NCBI GenBank assembly: GCA_036346255.1
Contig: CM070618.1
Location: 81,726,428 to 81,790,427, forward strand
Direction: 5' to 3'
DNA from: Ampelocalamus luodianensis
Taxonomy: Eukaryota; Streptophyta; Magnoliopsida; Poales; Poaceae
Length of the DNA stretch: 64,000 nucleotides
Below are positions 34,801 through 46,084 of this stretch, in pieces (within the stretch, counting starts at the first letter, position 1; the number at the start of each line of letters is the position of its first letter). The position numbers and the translations under genes are program-made. Under the pieces are notes generated by a model. That model worked only from the letters and a program-made list of their open reading frames with translations, was not told the origin of the DNA and did not search any database.

Positions 34801-35894
34801 GATTGAAACACATGGTTTTCTTACAATGTTTCAAACAAGGTCGTAGAACTGTAAGAAATACTATCATGAATTGAAAACTCGTTTGTTGCGTTGTGGCTTA
34901 GAGAAACATGCTGAAGCTGTAGAGAATAGATTCTTAAGAGGGCTTAATCAATCAATTCAGGACCTTCTTGTTCACAAAGAATATAATTCTCTCTCATTTG
35001 TTTATACTTACTTGTAAAGTTGAAAGTCAAATTGAGGAGAAATTGAGAATGCTTGATGATAGGAAACATGAGAACAAACCTGTGTTTGTGCCTATTTCTA
35101 TGGCTAACATCTTGTTGGAAGCTGAGAATCATGCCGAAGAGGTGAATGAGTTGATTGAACCACCGACTCCATTGGTTGAGCAGGAAGAAGGGAAAGCTTG
35201 TGACTACTCACCGCCTCTAATACCAACATCATCTGAGTCGAGCCTACAAGGCAATACCAAAGGTACTGATTTGAACATTCAACTTGAGATCAATGACAAT
35301 GATTTCATGCCTAGTATCGTTGAGCAAAGGGAAAATCAGGTTGTAATAGAAACCATTGCATCACATGAGGCGAAGAAACCTAGTGCTGAGAAGGCAGATA
35401 TTAATTTTCTAGCTACAGAATCTGATATTATTAAGAATTTGCAAGAATCCTGTGATAATTTGATTGATTTGCCTGCTGAATTGAGTGCACCATGTGATAA
35501 AATTATTGATTTACCTGCCAACTTGAGTGTAGCATGTGATAAAATAATTAAATTGCCTAATATTTTGAGTGTTTCATGTGATGAGTTAAACGCATATAAT
35601 GATCATGTGGAATTGGTTAGACAAAAAGAAGTTTTGACTAGAATTTCTCCTGTTGATTCTTTATGTTACATTATGTTGGATCTACCTATGAAATTGTCAC
35701 ATGCTATGGAGAAAGTTTCTGAAATCACATGTTTGAAATCCTTGGTTAATGCCTACACTCCTAGGTATAAGTTTAATTTGATTGGAAATTATGGTGTAGA
35801 TAATCAATTTCTTGTATATCGAATATGCATAACTTGTGACCACATGGATGAATTAAAGCTTGTTTTTTTTTTAATAACAATTCTTGTGTGTTGA
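34801..35894 (+). pseudogene. Gypsy gag-like fragment with LDLP-type tandem repeats
   Basis: Resumes after the deleted Tekay-type element. Early part reads YYHELKTRLLRCGLEKHAEA, then FLRGLNQSIQDLLVHKEYNS, which fits the capsid end of a gypsy gag. After a stop at about 35016, an open stretch runs to 35894 with an acidic, Pro-rich linker and tandem CD-x-I-I-D-L-P units. A conserved zinc knuckle is not seen, and pol is absent. The PPT and LTR at 36421-36434 lie downstream in the same orientation. Lineage within gypsy not settled. Confidence 0.6.
35449..35580 (+). repeat. 42-bp coding tandem repeat (CDxIIDLPxxLSxx)
   Basis: Three full units, CDNLIDLPAELSAP, CDKIIDLPANLSVA and CDKIIKLPNILSVS, then a fourth start CDEL. 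The period of 14 codons keeps the frame. A degenerate further unit (IMLDLPMKLSHA) lies about 90 bp downstream. Confidence 0.85.
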
Positions 35895-36420
35895 ATCTTG
35901 TTTGTTGTGTGAGAAAAATAAAATTTAGTGACCATTCAATGCCTATGTGTTCATCTCTTATTGCACCATCTAACATTGACAATCTGAATAATGAAGTTGA
36001 CGTATGGAAGAACTTACAAATATTTTTACCTTTGCTAAATGAATTTGTTATTGCTTGATTGAAATCGGATTATATGGATGAACTTTGTTTGATTCCAAAA
36101 GTTGTAGCTTTGCCCATATATGCTACCACTGCAAGTTCACAACTTCAGAGATTTGAATGGCATAAATGCTTCACTTACATTTGCTATGTGAAAATTTTAA
36201 TTTTGCTATGTGAAAATTTTTGTTTTGCTCATTAACATATATGATTATTCTTAGGGTGATAATACAATGAGCTTTTATGATCGCTGTTGTTTTATAACAC
36301 TAATTGTGAAACAACGAAGAACCTTTAAAACGGATGACACATACATATACGATGCATACACCTTGGCTTTTTTGTTACCATATTTTTAGCTTACCAAAAG
36401 CTGAGGAGGCTTTGTTTTCA

Positions 36421-36433
36421 AAAAGGGGAGATT
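36421..36433 (+). other. Polypurine tract before gypsy LTR
   Basis: AAAAAGGGGAGAT immediately before the LTR start TGATGAGGACATG at 36434. Confidence 0.65.
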
Positions 36434-37172
36434 GATGAGGACATGACCCCTATGGATACAACCATATTTTCTATGTTTGTCGTTCCAATTACAAGAGCTC
36501 GTACACTTCACTTAAATTATACGGTGAACTCGTTTTTAGGAGTGCCTTTATATTATATGAACTATATGATACTACCTAATGATGAAAATATATATTTATG
36601 TAGCACCACATCCCTTTTGGTCCAAGACGAGCAAGAGTTCAAGTTGGACACGTTTTGGAATCCAATTTGGCCTCCAGAGACAGCCCCGACTTCAAACGTG
36701 CATAACTTTCACATACGGACTCCGTTTGAGGTCCATGTGTACTTGATTGAAAGATTAATTCGTTCTATTCCAAACGGATCTGGCCTCACCTCCAAATTCC
36801 TTTTGTGCACACCGCAATCATCAAAAGAAGGTGTTGTGTCACCTATTTGGGCTTTGGGCCTTGTAATTCGGATAGAAACCCTAGGCCCATACTATTCACA
36901 TGATTACTGTTCATGTGTGAACTGTACCACCACCCCTCCCTCTTCCTCTTATACATTGTGGCCACCACCCTTAGGGTTCGTTGGATTTCGTTTGTTTAGT
37001 TTCTTTATTGTGAAAACTCTTGTTTTTCGCTTGTGTCGACTAGACCAACCGTAAAGAACCTCTGCAGAATCCCACCTTTTGAACTCAATCCTATATTTGC
37101 AATTCAGATTGCTTGTTACTTTGTTCTTTCTTGTTCTTCGATTGCTTGCAAGAATTGATCCTCGTGATCAGG
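36434..37172 (+). repeat. Gypsy LTR, first part (split by Tekay element)
   Basis: Starts TGATGAGGACATGACCCC. It carries the residual coding words VPITRARTLHLNYTVNSFLG, as in gypsy families whose polyprotein end overlaps the LTR. Interrupted at 37172; the remainder is at 50204. A related LTR start is embedded at 55406 on the minus strand. Confidence 0.7.
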
Positions 37173-40100
37173 TGTGAGGACCCCAGTTTATTAGGTTTGT
37201 AATGCTTAACCAACCACCTGGTCCTAGCATCACAAACCAAATAAACTGATCCTCGAGATATGTATACTTCCCAGAAAGCAGTATACACACCCCGGTACAA
37301 AATTAGACATCAACTCCATTCAAAACATAGAGTCCAAACACCACACTTCCAAACGGAAGATAAACAAATAGTAAAGATATTACAGACATAGGCCGACAGA
37401 CCACAAGATACACAAATAACAAAAGAAGACAATGAAGCAAAAAGTGCCATAAGATGGCTATAAACAAAGCCAATCAGTGTGCCTTCAACCCACAAGGCAT
37501 CTGACCGGACCGCCAAGACTAGTCGTCACCCACGAAGCGACAGCACAGCTCACAGAAGTGAGGACCCTGAGGCTCACCTTCTTCCTCTGCAACAAAAACA
37601 TTAAGCAAAGCACCTGAGTACAAAGATTGTCTTTGTACCCGCAAGACTGACGTGTGAACTAACAGACCTGTTCATAGACTACATGCAGGCTTATTTGGTG
37701 GAGGTCATATGTTTCATTTGCATAAAGCCAATTTTCATTTGCAATAAGGTAATACAGTTTAAAGGCAAGTTTGCAATTCATTTTTAAGATTGAAATAACA
37801 GTAAGGATAATAATAACAAAAGCGAAAGATAAACAACCTAGAAGTGACTATCCCAATAGTCACCACAACAATAGCACGAATCCCAGATTCGTACCACCCA
37901 TCAAGTTTTAATTTAAATGTTGTAGTCTAGTTCTTACGGGGCGTATCCGAGCGTGTCCATAACCTAGGACGAGGCTATTCGAATAGTTTTAACCTGCAGG
38001 TGTACCAATGTACCCACACTTGCATCGCTTTAAGCCAAAACACACTTCCGAAGGTATCTTTGTGCACGGCTAAGTCCTCTGAGACTTTTTCCAATATTGT
38101 GTATTAACTACGAGCGCTCGTATGGATAGAAACCCATACGCTTACATGGTAAAGCCGAAAGACAACTACCCACTCAGGATAAAGCTTTTGGACAACTACC
38201 ATGCTCCCACCTCCGTCCCTCTGCGACCTCCTGCGACCGGAGCCAATACACGCCAAAGTACTAGGTCAAGAGAGGTCCCATATACTCTAGTGTGGTTAGC
38301 ACGCAAAATGCTCGATGCGGTGGCGCAAGTAACTCGGTCCTTAAGCGACTCGGGCACCTTTCGGTCACACCCAACAGATCACACAGTCTTACCATTGTGC
38401 CCAAGTCTAAATCATTTTTGTTTTCATTTTTAATTTTGCAAATAACATAGCAAAAGTCTTTGAAACATAAAGTTGTAGTAAATTTTGTGTGATCAAGGTT
38501 CTGACTAAAGTCGATAACCTTGATTCTACCGATAGCTAAGCATGTCTAAGCAAGTTGACCGGATCTACTAAGTGACAAGAGATCATCCAATGATCTCTAA
38601 TCACGACAAATAACCTAAGCTCGGGTAGTAGAGATCAATATTTTGTCTCACAGGATATGCACTACTGAGTTAACTAATCAATTTAACACAAATTAAGCAA
38701 TGCATACATACAATTTGAAACAAAATATTAATCTTTAAAATACTGGGATTAAACATGATCAAAGCGCTTGCACTGTTCTTTGTTGCTCAATATCTTTGCG
38801 GAGGATCGTCCTCGGGGTTGCCGCAAATATCGAAGCCTAACGATCGAACACAACGACAAATAAGGACGAATAACACCGACAAAACTCAAGCATACAACAA
38901 CATCAACTCATGCCAAAATTCACACAGCAGCCTAAACAAGATATAACAAAATTTAGAAACAGAGAACAAATCACTTTAAGATGCTAATAATTTTCTATGA
39001 ATTTTCTAAGCTAAAAACACAACATGCCACTAGTTAGTTACTTAACAACTTTTCATAAACAGAAACAGTGTATAAAACCTATCCTAACAGTTAGTATACT
39101 GAAAATGAAATTTTACAAAACTGGGTTCATTGAATTTGGACAATTATTGGAAAAGATATGCATTTTCTAATTTAGAAGATACATAAGACATCATTTTATT
39201 AGATAACAGATTTTTTGCTACAGAGACATGGATGAAACTAATTTTAGTAAATAATACATTTAAAATGAAAAATAACAGCACTGGTTTCATGCAATTTGGA
39301 TAAAAATTGAATTAGTTATGCATTTTACAAGTTTAATTGATTTAACGATTACTGTGAGAAAAGCATTTGAAATACTAAAGCACTAAATACTTTTCTACCG
39401 CGATCAAGAAGCCCTGACCATCGACAATGGGCATGCAACGAACTGACTCAGGACAAGCGCACTCGCTAAAGTGGCGTCGGCGTATTCAAAGAATCGTCTT
39501 GGCCACTAAGGTGCAAACCTAAAACACTCACGCAGAGAAATACGCTTTCCATCGAGAAAGCGATAACGAACTACACAAACCTAACTGACAACATGGACCC
39601 ACATGGCAGTGACTCAGAGAACAAATAACGGGCTGGATTAAAGGATTTCTAAATGCGATTACCAGAGAGGGCCCACAAATCAGTGACTCAAAGAAGACAT
39701 GATTAGAGTTAAACTAATCTTCACGGTTCCATGGCGGCGAGCACGCGCTGCGGCGGTGCGGCGCGCAGTGATCTAGCAAACCGTGAGTTTCAAGGCGAGT
39801 GAGTGGTACCTTCGGGTTCGCAAGGACCTCGCGAACTCGATGGCGGTGACGCGAGTCACGGAATGCCACGGCGGTCGGGCGGCGAGCGGAGGCGGAGAAG
39901 AAGATGCGGTGCTCGCGGAGAAGGCGCTACGGCTTCGAGAAGACTCGGAAGGTGCGCCACGGCTCCGCCTTGATCCGGAACAATAAGCACAAGATGATGG
40001 CGGCGAAGGAGGTCCGAGGCGGCCGGAATCACCACGCGGCGAAACACTCGGCTCGGAGAAAAATCGGTCGCACGGCTTCACGATGCACCAAAGACGTAAA

Positions 40101-41299
40101 CGAACCCACCGTGAGCATCGGTGGAGCATTGCGATCAAGTGGAACCAAACGCCGAGGCTTGAGACTCACGTAACGCCAGCAAGCTCGCGGGGCGAGATCG
40201 CCGGAGGCGGGAGACGAGCGATCCGCCTCGGTGATCCACCGGGCGCCAAGGACCCGGAATAGGCAAAATGGAGGCGGCGAGGAGAGAACACGATGCGCGG
40301 TCGCCGCTCAAGCGGCTCGGAAGCGGCGCTACGCGAGTTCTTCTCCGCCGAGAGGAAAATTTGGCGGAGAAGGTGAGAGAGCGAAGAAGCGATGGACCGA
40401 ATGAGTGCGGTGAGGTTATGAAGCTCGCGATGCTCCACAGACGAACCACGAGGGCAAATAGGTGGCGGCGCAGGTGCGTGGCAAGCATGCGCACGCCGCG
40501 AACTCCGGTGAGGTGCGAGAAAGCGAGGTGGACCTGACAGGTAGGGTCCACACGCCCGGCGACAGACGGCGGTGCGAACCGGAGGTTTGGCTCGGTTCGT
40601 AACGCACCGACCGTTGGATCCGAAATGGGCGGTGAGATTGATGTATGCATTCGGACAGTCGGTTGCGCGAACGTGGATCGCGCGATGCACAACGGACGGT
40701 CACGATTGATTAGATTCGCGGTGCGATTGGTTGGCGCGACCGAGCCATTTAGGTGCGGTCGGGTTTGAGTCGGGCTCGGGCTCGAGCCCGACAAGCGATG
40801 AATCTTGATTTGAAGTTTTAAAAGGCTGAGAGGGTTTGGAGAATTTTTAGAGGTAACTCCTGAGCTCCAAAAATTTCGAAATTTTTATGGTAGCTACTAG
40901 GGACAGAGGACAACCTTGTATAATTTTTCCAGAACTTTTTATGCACTGCATTGTTCTAGAGAAAATTCACAAGCTGCTGTCTGAGGAGTTTGACCAGATT
41001 TCAAACAGAGTTGACTTGGCCATTTGAAATAGCAAACAAAATCTAAAAATTGTGAAATAATTCAGGGAGGTAGATAGGATGATCAAGATGACAGGAAAAA
41101 TATTCCTAGGGGATGATCACAAGTTTGAAGGCTAAGAATGTGCTGACAACAATTTCCATTCACAAGAATTTAATTCTAGAAAATGGAAATTGCTAGGAAA
41201 ATGTAGAAACTTTCAAATGATTTTGAAGAGACAACAAAAGTTTTATTTCTCCTCAAAATTTTACATTTGAAATACAAACCCTAAGTTAGGGCTGTTACA
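37173..41299 (-). repeat. 3' LTR of Tekay/Del element (4127 bp)
   Basis: Minus-strand start TGTAACAGCCCTAACTTAGG at 41299, end CTGGGGTCCTCACA at 37173. GC-rich centre 39720-40800, AT-rich flanks. It contains the perfect palindrome TCGGGCTCGAGCCCGA (40776-40791), also kept in the other LTR. Confidence 0.95.
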
Positions 41300-41317
41300 A
41301 ATCTCTCCCCTTACAGA
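41300..41317 (-). other. Polypurine tract of Tekay/Del element
   Basis: AAGGGGAGAGATT on the minus strand, abutting the 3' LTR start at 41299. Confidence 0.85.
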
Positions 41318-41336
41318 ATCTCGGCAGAGATTACGA

Positions 41337-42280
41337 TCACCGAGAAGAAGGGCTGTAATCTGCTCGGAGGCGATCCTCCCGCTCCCAAGTGGCTTCATCC
41401 TCGGAGTGGTTCGACCACTGAACTTTAAGGAACTTGATCACCCGGTTCCTTGTTCTGCGTTGACTTCTTCGAGGATACGAGCGGACGCTCACGATAAGGC
41501 AGATCTTCCGCACATCGATATTTTCCAATGGTGTTTCCTCAGCGGAACACGGAGGCATTTCTTCAATTGCGACACATGGAAAACATCATGCACCCTCAAG
41601 TGTAGCCGGCAATTCTAACTTGTAAGCAACAGCTCCTACTCTATCGATGATGCGGTGGTCCGAGCATACAGAGAGCCAATTTGCCCTTGACACCAAACGA
41701 CGATGACCTTTGAGGTGAGACTTTGAGATACACAAAGTCATTGGTGGAAACTCAGCTCACGACGACGACGATCCGCATAGCTCTTCGCTGGGTGAGCACG
41801 CGCAAGTGCTCACGAATCAAGCGCACTTGACTTTCCGCCTCATTGATGGAATCGGGCCAAAGAAGCGCTTTCACCGTTTCGACCGGTTCAACGGTGTTAC
41901 GCATCGCCTCCCATACAAAGCCTCAAATGGTGCCATACCGAGACTAGCACGGAAGTCGTTGTTGTAGGAGAACTTCGGCAAGTGGTAGGCACTTCTCCCA
42001 ATTCTTCCCATAGGAAAGAACACAAGCAGAGCATATCTTCAAGAACTTGGTTGACGCGCTCCGTCGACCATCGATCCGAGGATGATAGGGTGAAATGAGC
42101 GAAAGACGGTCCCCATAGCTTCTTGCAAACTGTGCCAAAATCGAGAAGTGAACAAAGAACCACGATCTGACACAATTGTTCGTGGCACACCATGCAGACT
42201 CACAATGCGGGATATGTAAAGATCCGCTAACTGATCCACATCAATTTTCGATCGCACTGGAAGGAAATGGGCCACCTTTG
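41337..42280 (-). pseudogene. Integrase C-terminal part and chromodomain
   Basis: Frameshifted continuation of pol: integrase core words SLFTSRFWHSLQEAMG and SPYHPRIDGR, then FLKICSACVLSYGKNWEKCL, and finally RNRVIKFLKVQWSNHSEDEA followed by TWEREDRLRADY. The last is a chromodomain, the module that guides chromovirus integration to modified chromatin. At least three frame changes separate these pieces. Confidence 0.85.
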
Positions 42281-43432
42281 TCAATCGATCAATGATAACC
42301 CATAACGCATCCTTCCTGCGAGTACAGGCGGACCGGTGATAAAATCCATACCAACTGAATCCCACTTCCATTCTGGTATAGGTAAGGGCTGAAGAAGACC
42401 CGCTGGACGCTGATGCTCGGCCTTGACGCGACAACATATGTCACATCTGGCCACGAACCTGGCAATCTCGCGCTTCATGCGAGTCCACCAGAATCTCTGA
42501 CGCAGATCTTGGTACATTTTAGTGGCCCCGGGATGGATGGATAAAGGCGAATCATGGGCCTCCTGAAGAATCAAATCCCGCAACTCTGGGACCTTTGGGA
42601 CCACAAGACGCTGCCCAAACCACACAACACCGTGCTCATCTTCTGTGAAACACTTGGCTGATCCATTCCTGATGTTCTGCTTGATTTTACCCACACCATC
42701 ATCTGATTGCTGCGCTACCTTGATTTGATCCACCAAGGTTGGTTGCACAATCAGGGCAGTAAGGGAACCGTGCTCAACCAAACCCAAGTTGAGACGCTGA
42801 AATTCTGCAAGTAGTGCAGGTTGTTGCTCTTGGATCATCAAAGTATTGCAATACACTTTTCGACTAAGTGCATCAGCAACCACATTGGCCTTGCCAGGGT
42901 GATACTGAATACCCATGTCATAATCTTTGATCAATTCTAGCCATCTCCTCTGCCTGAGGTTCAGATCTGGCTGAGTGAACAAGTATTTCAAACTCTTGTG
43001 GTCGGAATACACCTCACAGCGGTTTCCGATCAAATAATGCCGCCAAATCTTGAGTGCATGAACTACTGCAGCAAGCTCTAAATCATGGGTGGGATAATTG
43101 AGCTCATGAGGCCTCAGCTGCCTAGATGCATAGGCAACTGCCTTGCCTTCCTGCATAAGAACACATCCGAGTCCCCGACGAGAGGCATCGCAATAAATAT
43201 CGAAGCTCTTGTGGATATCAGGAAGAGTAAGGACTGGAGCTGAAGTCAATCGCTGCTTGAGCTCCTGAAAGCTCTCATCACAAGCAGAGGACCATACAAA
43301 CTTCTTGTCCTTCTTGAGCAATTCAGTCATCGGCTTTGCGATCTTGGAGAAGTTCTCGATAAAGCGGCGATAGTAGCCCGCTAAACCAAGAAAACTCCGC
43401 ACATCGCTGGATCGACTTGGGTCATGTCCCAA
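42281..43432 (-). CDS. RNase H and integrase N-terminus of Tekay/Del pol (open segment)
   Basis: The longest open frame in the window, 383 codons. It starts in the RT connection domain (RSFLGLAGYYRRFIENFSKI), continues through RNase H (FDIYCDASRRGLGCVLMQEG, YSDHKSLKYLFTQ, KANVVADALSRK) and the integrase zinc finger (HPGATKMYQDLRQRFWWTRM, CDICCRVKAEHQ), and ends at the start of the catalytic core (WDSVGMDFITG, first Asp). The Met shown as first residue is internal to pol, so this is not an independent gene. It makes RNA-degrading and DNA-joining activities only as part of the full polyprotein, which is broken on both sides. Confidence 0.9.
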   Translation of the reverse strand: MGHDPSRSSDVRSFLGLAGYYRRFIENFSKIAKPMTELLKKDKKFVWSSACDESFQELKQRLTSAPVLTLPDIHKSFDIYCDASRRGLGCVLMQEGKAVAYASRQLRPHELNYPTHDLELAAVVHALKIWRHYLIGNRCEVYSDHKSLKYLFTQPDLNLRQRRWLELIKDYDMGIQYHPGKANVVADALSRKVYCNTLMIQEQQPALLAEFQRLNLGLVEHGSLTALIVQPTLVDQIKVAQQSDDGVGKIKQNIRNGSAKCFTEDEHGVVWFGQRLVVPKVPELRDLILQEAHDSPLSIHPGATKMYQDLRQRFWWTRMKREIARFVARCDICCRVKAEHQRPAGLLQPLPIPEWKWDSVGMDFITGPPVLAGRMRYGLSLID

Positions 43433-44476
43433 GATAGAACATCGTGACCTTCTTTGGGATCCACACTATGCCTCCATTGAAAGAACATGGCCCAAGAATG
43501 CCACTTCCTTCAACCGAACTCACATTTGTTGAACTTCAGATATAGTTGGTGCTCCGCAATTTGCCCAAAACAATCTTGGATGCTCAAGATGCTCGCTTGA
43601 TCTTGGAATAAATAAGAATATCATCAATGAAGACCACCACAAATTTGTCCAAAAACTCCATGAATCCGAATTCATCAAGTTCATGAACAAAATTTGGAGC
43701 ATTGGTTAAGCCAAAGGACATGACGGTGTACTCGCATGAGCCATAACGAGTAGTGAAAGCCGTCTTCGAATATCCTCGATCGATCCGACTTGATGATAGC
43801 CCGATCTCGAGATCAATCTTGAGAACACCGAGCTCCGCACAACCGGTCAAAAGATCATCAATGCGGGCAGAGGATATTTGTTCTTCACCGTCACTTCATT
43901 GAGAGGACGGTAATCAACACACATGCGCAAAGTCTTGTCCTTCTTCTTCACAAAGATCACCGGACAACCCCAAGGAGATGAACTTGACGGATGAAACCCT
44001 TTGCTTGGAGCTCACCAAGCCGCTTCTTCAATTCTTCTAGCTCATTGGGAGGCATCCGACACGCGCGCTTCAAATCGGAGCGTACAGGCAGCAACTCGAT
44101 GGCAAACTCGGATCTCGAACCGAGGCATCCGGGCAAGTCTTGGAAAGACATCCCCAAAGTCGATACTATGGGAACATCTCGAACTCGCAAGGTCGGCCGC
44201 CTCTAATACACATAGATGTGTCCCCTGAAGCTGCGGCGAAAATCCAACCTGCTCGCCTGAAGGGCTGGTGAGATAGACAATCTTCCTGGCGCAATCGATC
44301 TGCCCCAAGTGTTGGGACAACCAATCCATGCCAAGAATCACATCCAGACTCGCTGAACTGAGCAGGATAAGATTTGCTAAAAACCCCACTCCTTGGACTA
44401 TGATAGGAACATCCCGACACTGTAAATCAGCTCTCATTTCCGCCCCCGGAGAGCGGATGAGCAAAGGAACCCCCAA
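43433..44476 (-). pseudogene. Protease end and reverse transcriptase of Tekay/Del element, frameshifted
   Basis: The protease/RT boundary reads SASLDVILGMDWLSQHLGQI and DCARKIVYL (44260-44340), the usual chromovirus marker. RT follows in pieces: PPNELEELKKRLGELQAKGF, IRQ; SFGLTNAPN (about 43700); FVVVFIDDILIYSK with the catalytic IDD (43590-43660). Reading frame changes several times (near 44160, 43960, 43850 and 43580), so no active RT is possible from this copy as given. Confidence 0.88.
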
Positions 44477-44479
44477 AGG

Positions 44480-45661
44480 TACACAGTGAAGACTACTAGC
44501 AGCAGCAAATGATCTTGAAATAAAAGAATGCGATGCTCCGAATCAAATAATACCGCAAAGGGACGAATTAACAAGAAGTGTACCAATCACGACATCCGGC
44601 GCCTCCTGAGCCTCCTCAGCTGAAAGGTGGTTCACTCGACCGCTGCTCGCACTCGCGCTTCGAATAATCTTCAGTCGGTCGCGGTGATCGCTCCTGCCGC
44701 GCCCTCCATTAGGGACGAGGCCGCTGCAACACTCGAGGGCGAGCATTCGCATAATGGCCCTTGTTGTGGCAATAAAACAAGTCACCTCGGCGCCGGATTG
44801 CGGAGATCGCTCTCTGCTTTGGATCGCAGCGCACGTGGTCGGCTCACGGCTGCGGTGGGCGAGGAGCTGGTGCGAGATGGTCTCGGCGCCGGTGGAGCAA
44901 AAGAACGGCCATCAGTGCCGGCCCACCAGAGGACGAACGAGTGGTGTGAAGCGATCGATCGCCTCCCATTTGCGCTGCGGGACTCACCAGCGCCTTCGCC
45001 TTATGCTCGCAACAATGGCCTTATCTACCAAGGCACGAAAGTCCGAGAAGTCCACAATGGATAGCTTGTCCTGCGGCCTCGGACAAGCCATCCATAAACT
45101 TCTCTGCTAGCCTCATCCGAGGCCACCTCACCCGAGCATAACGAGCGGATGATTGAACTCGTAAAGGTACTCCGTCACGCACTTGCGCCTTGCTTGAGCG
45201 CGAGGAACTCCTTTTCTTGACTTCATCGGGCCATCCGGGATGTGGGCCCGACGAAAGTCGATCGAACTCCTCCCACGCGACCACATGGCCCGCGGCCGCA
45301 TGGCGAGATAGTTCTCCCACCATGAGAGTGCCGCGCCTCAAGCCGGTGGGACGCGAAGAGTGCCTTGTCCGCGCCGCGGCGAGCTATGTTGAGCTTCCGC
45401 TCAACCATGCGCGCCAATCATCCGCATCGAGAGGTCCTCAGGCGGGAGAAAGTCGGTGGTGCGTGCGGAGGAACTCTGCAAGTCCCCGCGAGTCCGGTGG
45501 CCGCCACCACCGGCAGGAGTGGAGGTATTCCTAGCAATAACCTCCAAGATGCGCTGTCGTCCATGCGGTTTCGCTCGATCCGGCGAGAACCTCGATCATG
45601 GTCGGAGGAGGGGAAGCTCCTCATCATGACCACCTCTTGATCGCCACGCGTTCTCGGCCAT
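44480..45661 (-). pseudogene. Gag of Tekay/Del element, frameshifted
   Basis: ATG at 45661 (MAENAWRSRGG). Conserved words appear across frames: LSWWENYLAMRP (about 45300), CVTEYLYEFNHP (about 45170), and a zinc knuckle region CHNKGHYANA (about 44760) in which the last Cys is not in frame. GC-rich, with many single-base frame changes that resemble the indels distinguishing the two LTRs. Confidence 0.75.
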
Positions 45662-46067
45662 CTGTTTTACTAAGACAAGTTAGCAACAAATTTAAGAGCA
45701 AGAAAACCCAAAATTCATGAAAGCAGTCCAGAAACAAGCACAAGGCAGGATAAAGATCAACCAGCAAAAATCAGACACATAACTACTCCCTTTACATCTT
45801 ACCCTATTATCCCCACAAGTTTTAGTTGGATTAAACTTCATGGTTCTCCCCAAACTAATTCCACCGGTAGTAACTATCTTTTGAAAGGTGAAGAGAGAAA
45901 CCAAGTTTCAAAACTTAAATTAGAGTAAGATGAGAGTAGAAAGCTAAGATAGGTAAGGAATAAAATCTGAGAATCCGCCTAGGTTTTCATAAACCTTTTT
46001 ATGATTTGAAAATAAGACTTTCAAAATATCCTAAGGACGACTATGCTTGGGTTACTACGGTCAGAAT

Positions 46068-46080
46068 GGCTCTGATACCA
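46068..46080 (-). other. Primer-binding site (tRNA-iMet) of Tekay/Del element
   Basis: TGGTATCAGAGCC on the minus strand, four bases after the 5' LTR end at 46085. Perfect match to the usual initiator tRNA-Met primer site. Confidence 0.93.
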
Positions 46081-46084
46081 ACTT

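Noticed and set aside
36443..37054. 203-codon frame as an independent gene
   Set aside because: It lies wholly within the gypsy LTR; the GPITRA-like words are the residual polyprotein tail known to overlap LTRs in this family type.
40776..40791. Perfect 16-bp palindrome TCGGGCTCGAGCCCGA as an operator
   Set aside because: Present in both LTRs (also 49678-49693), so it is part of the element. No basis for calling a specific regulatory site.
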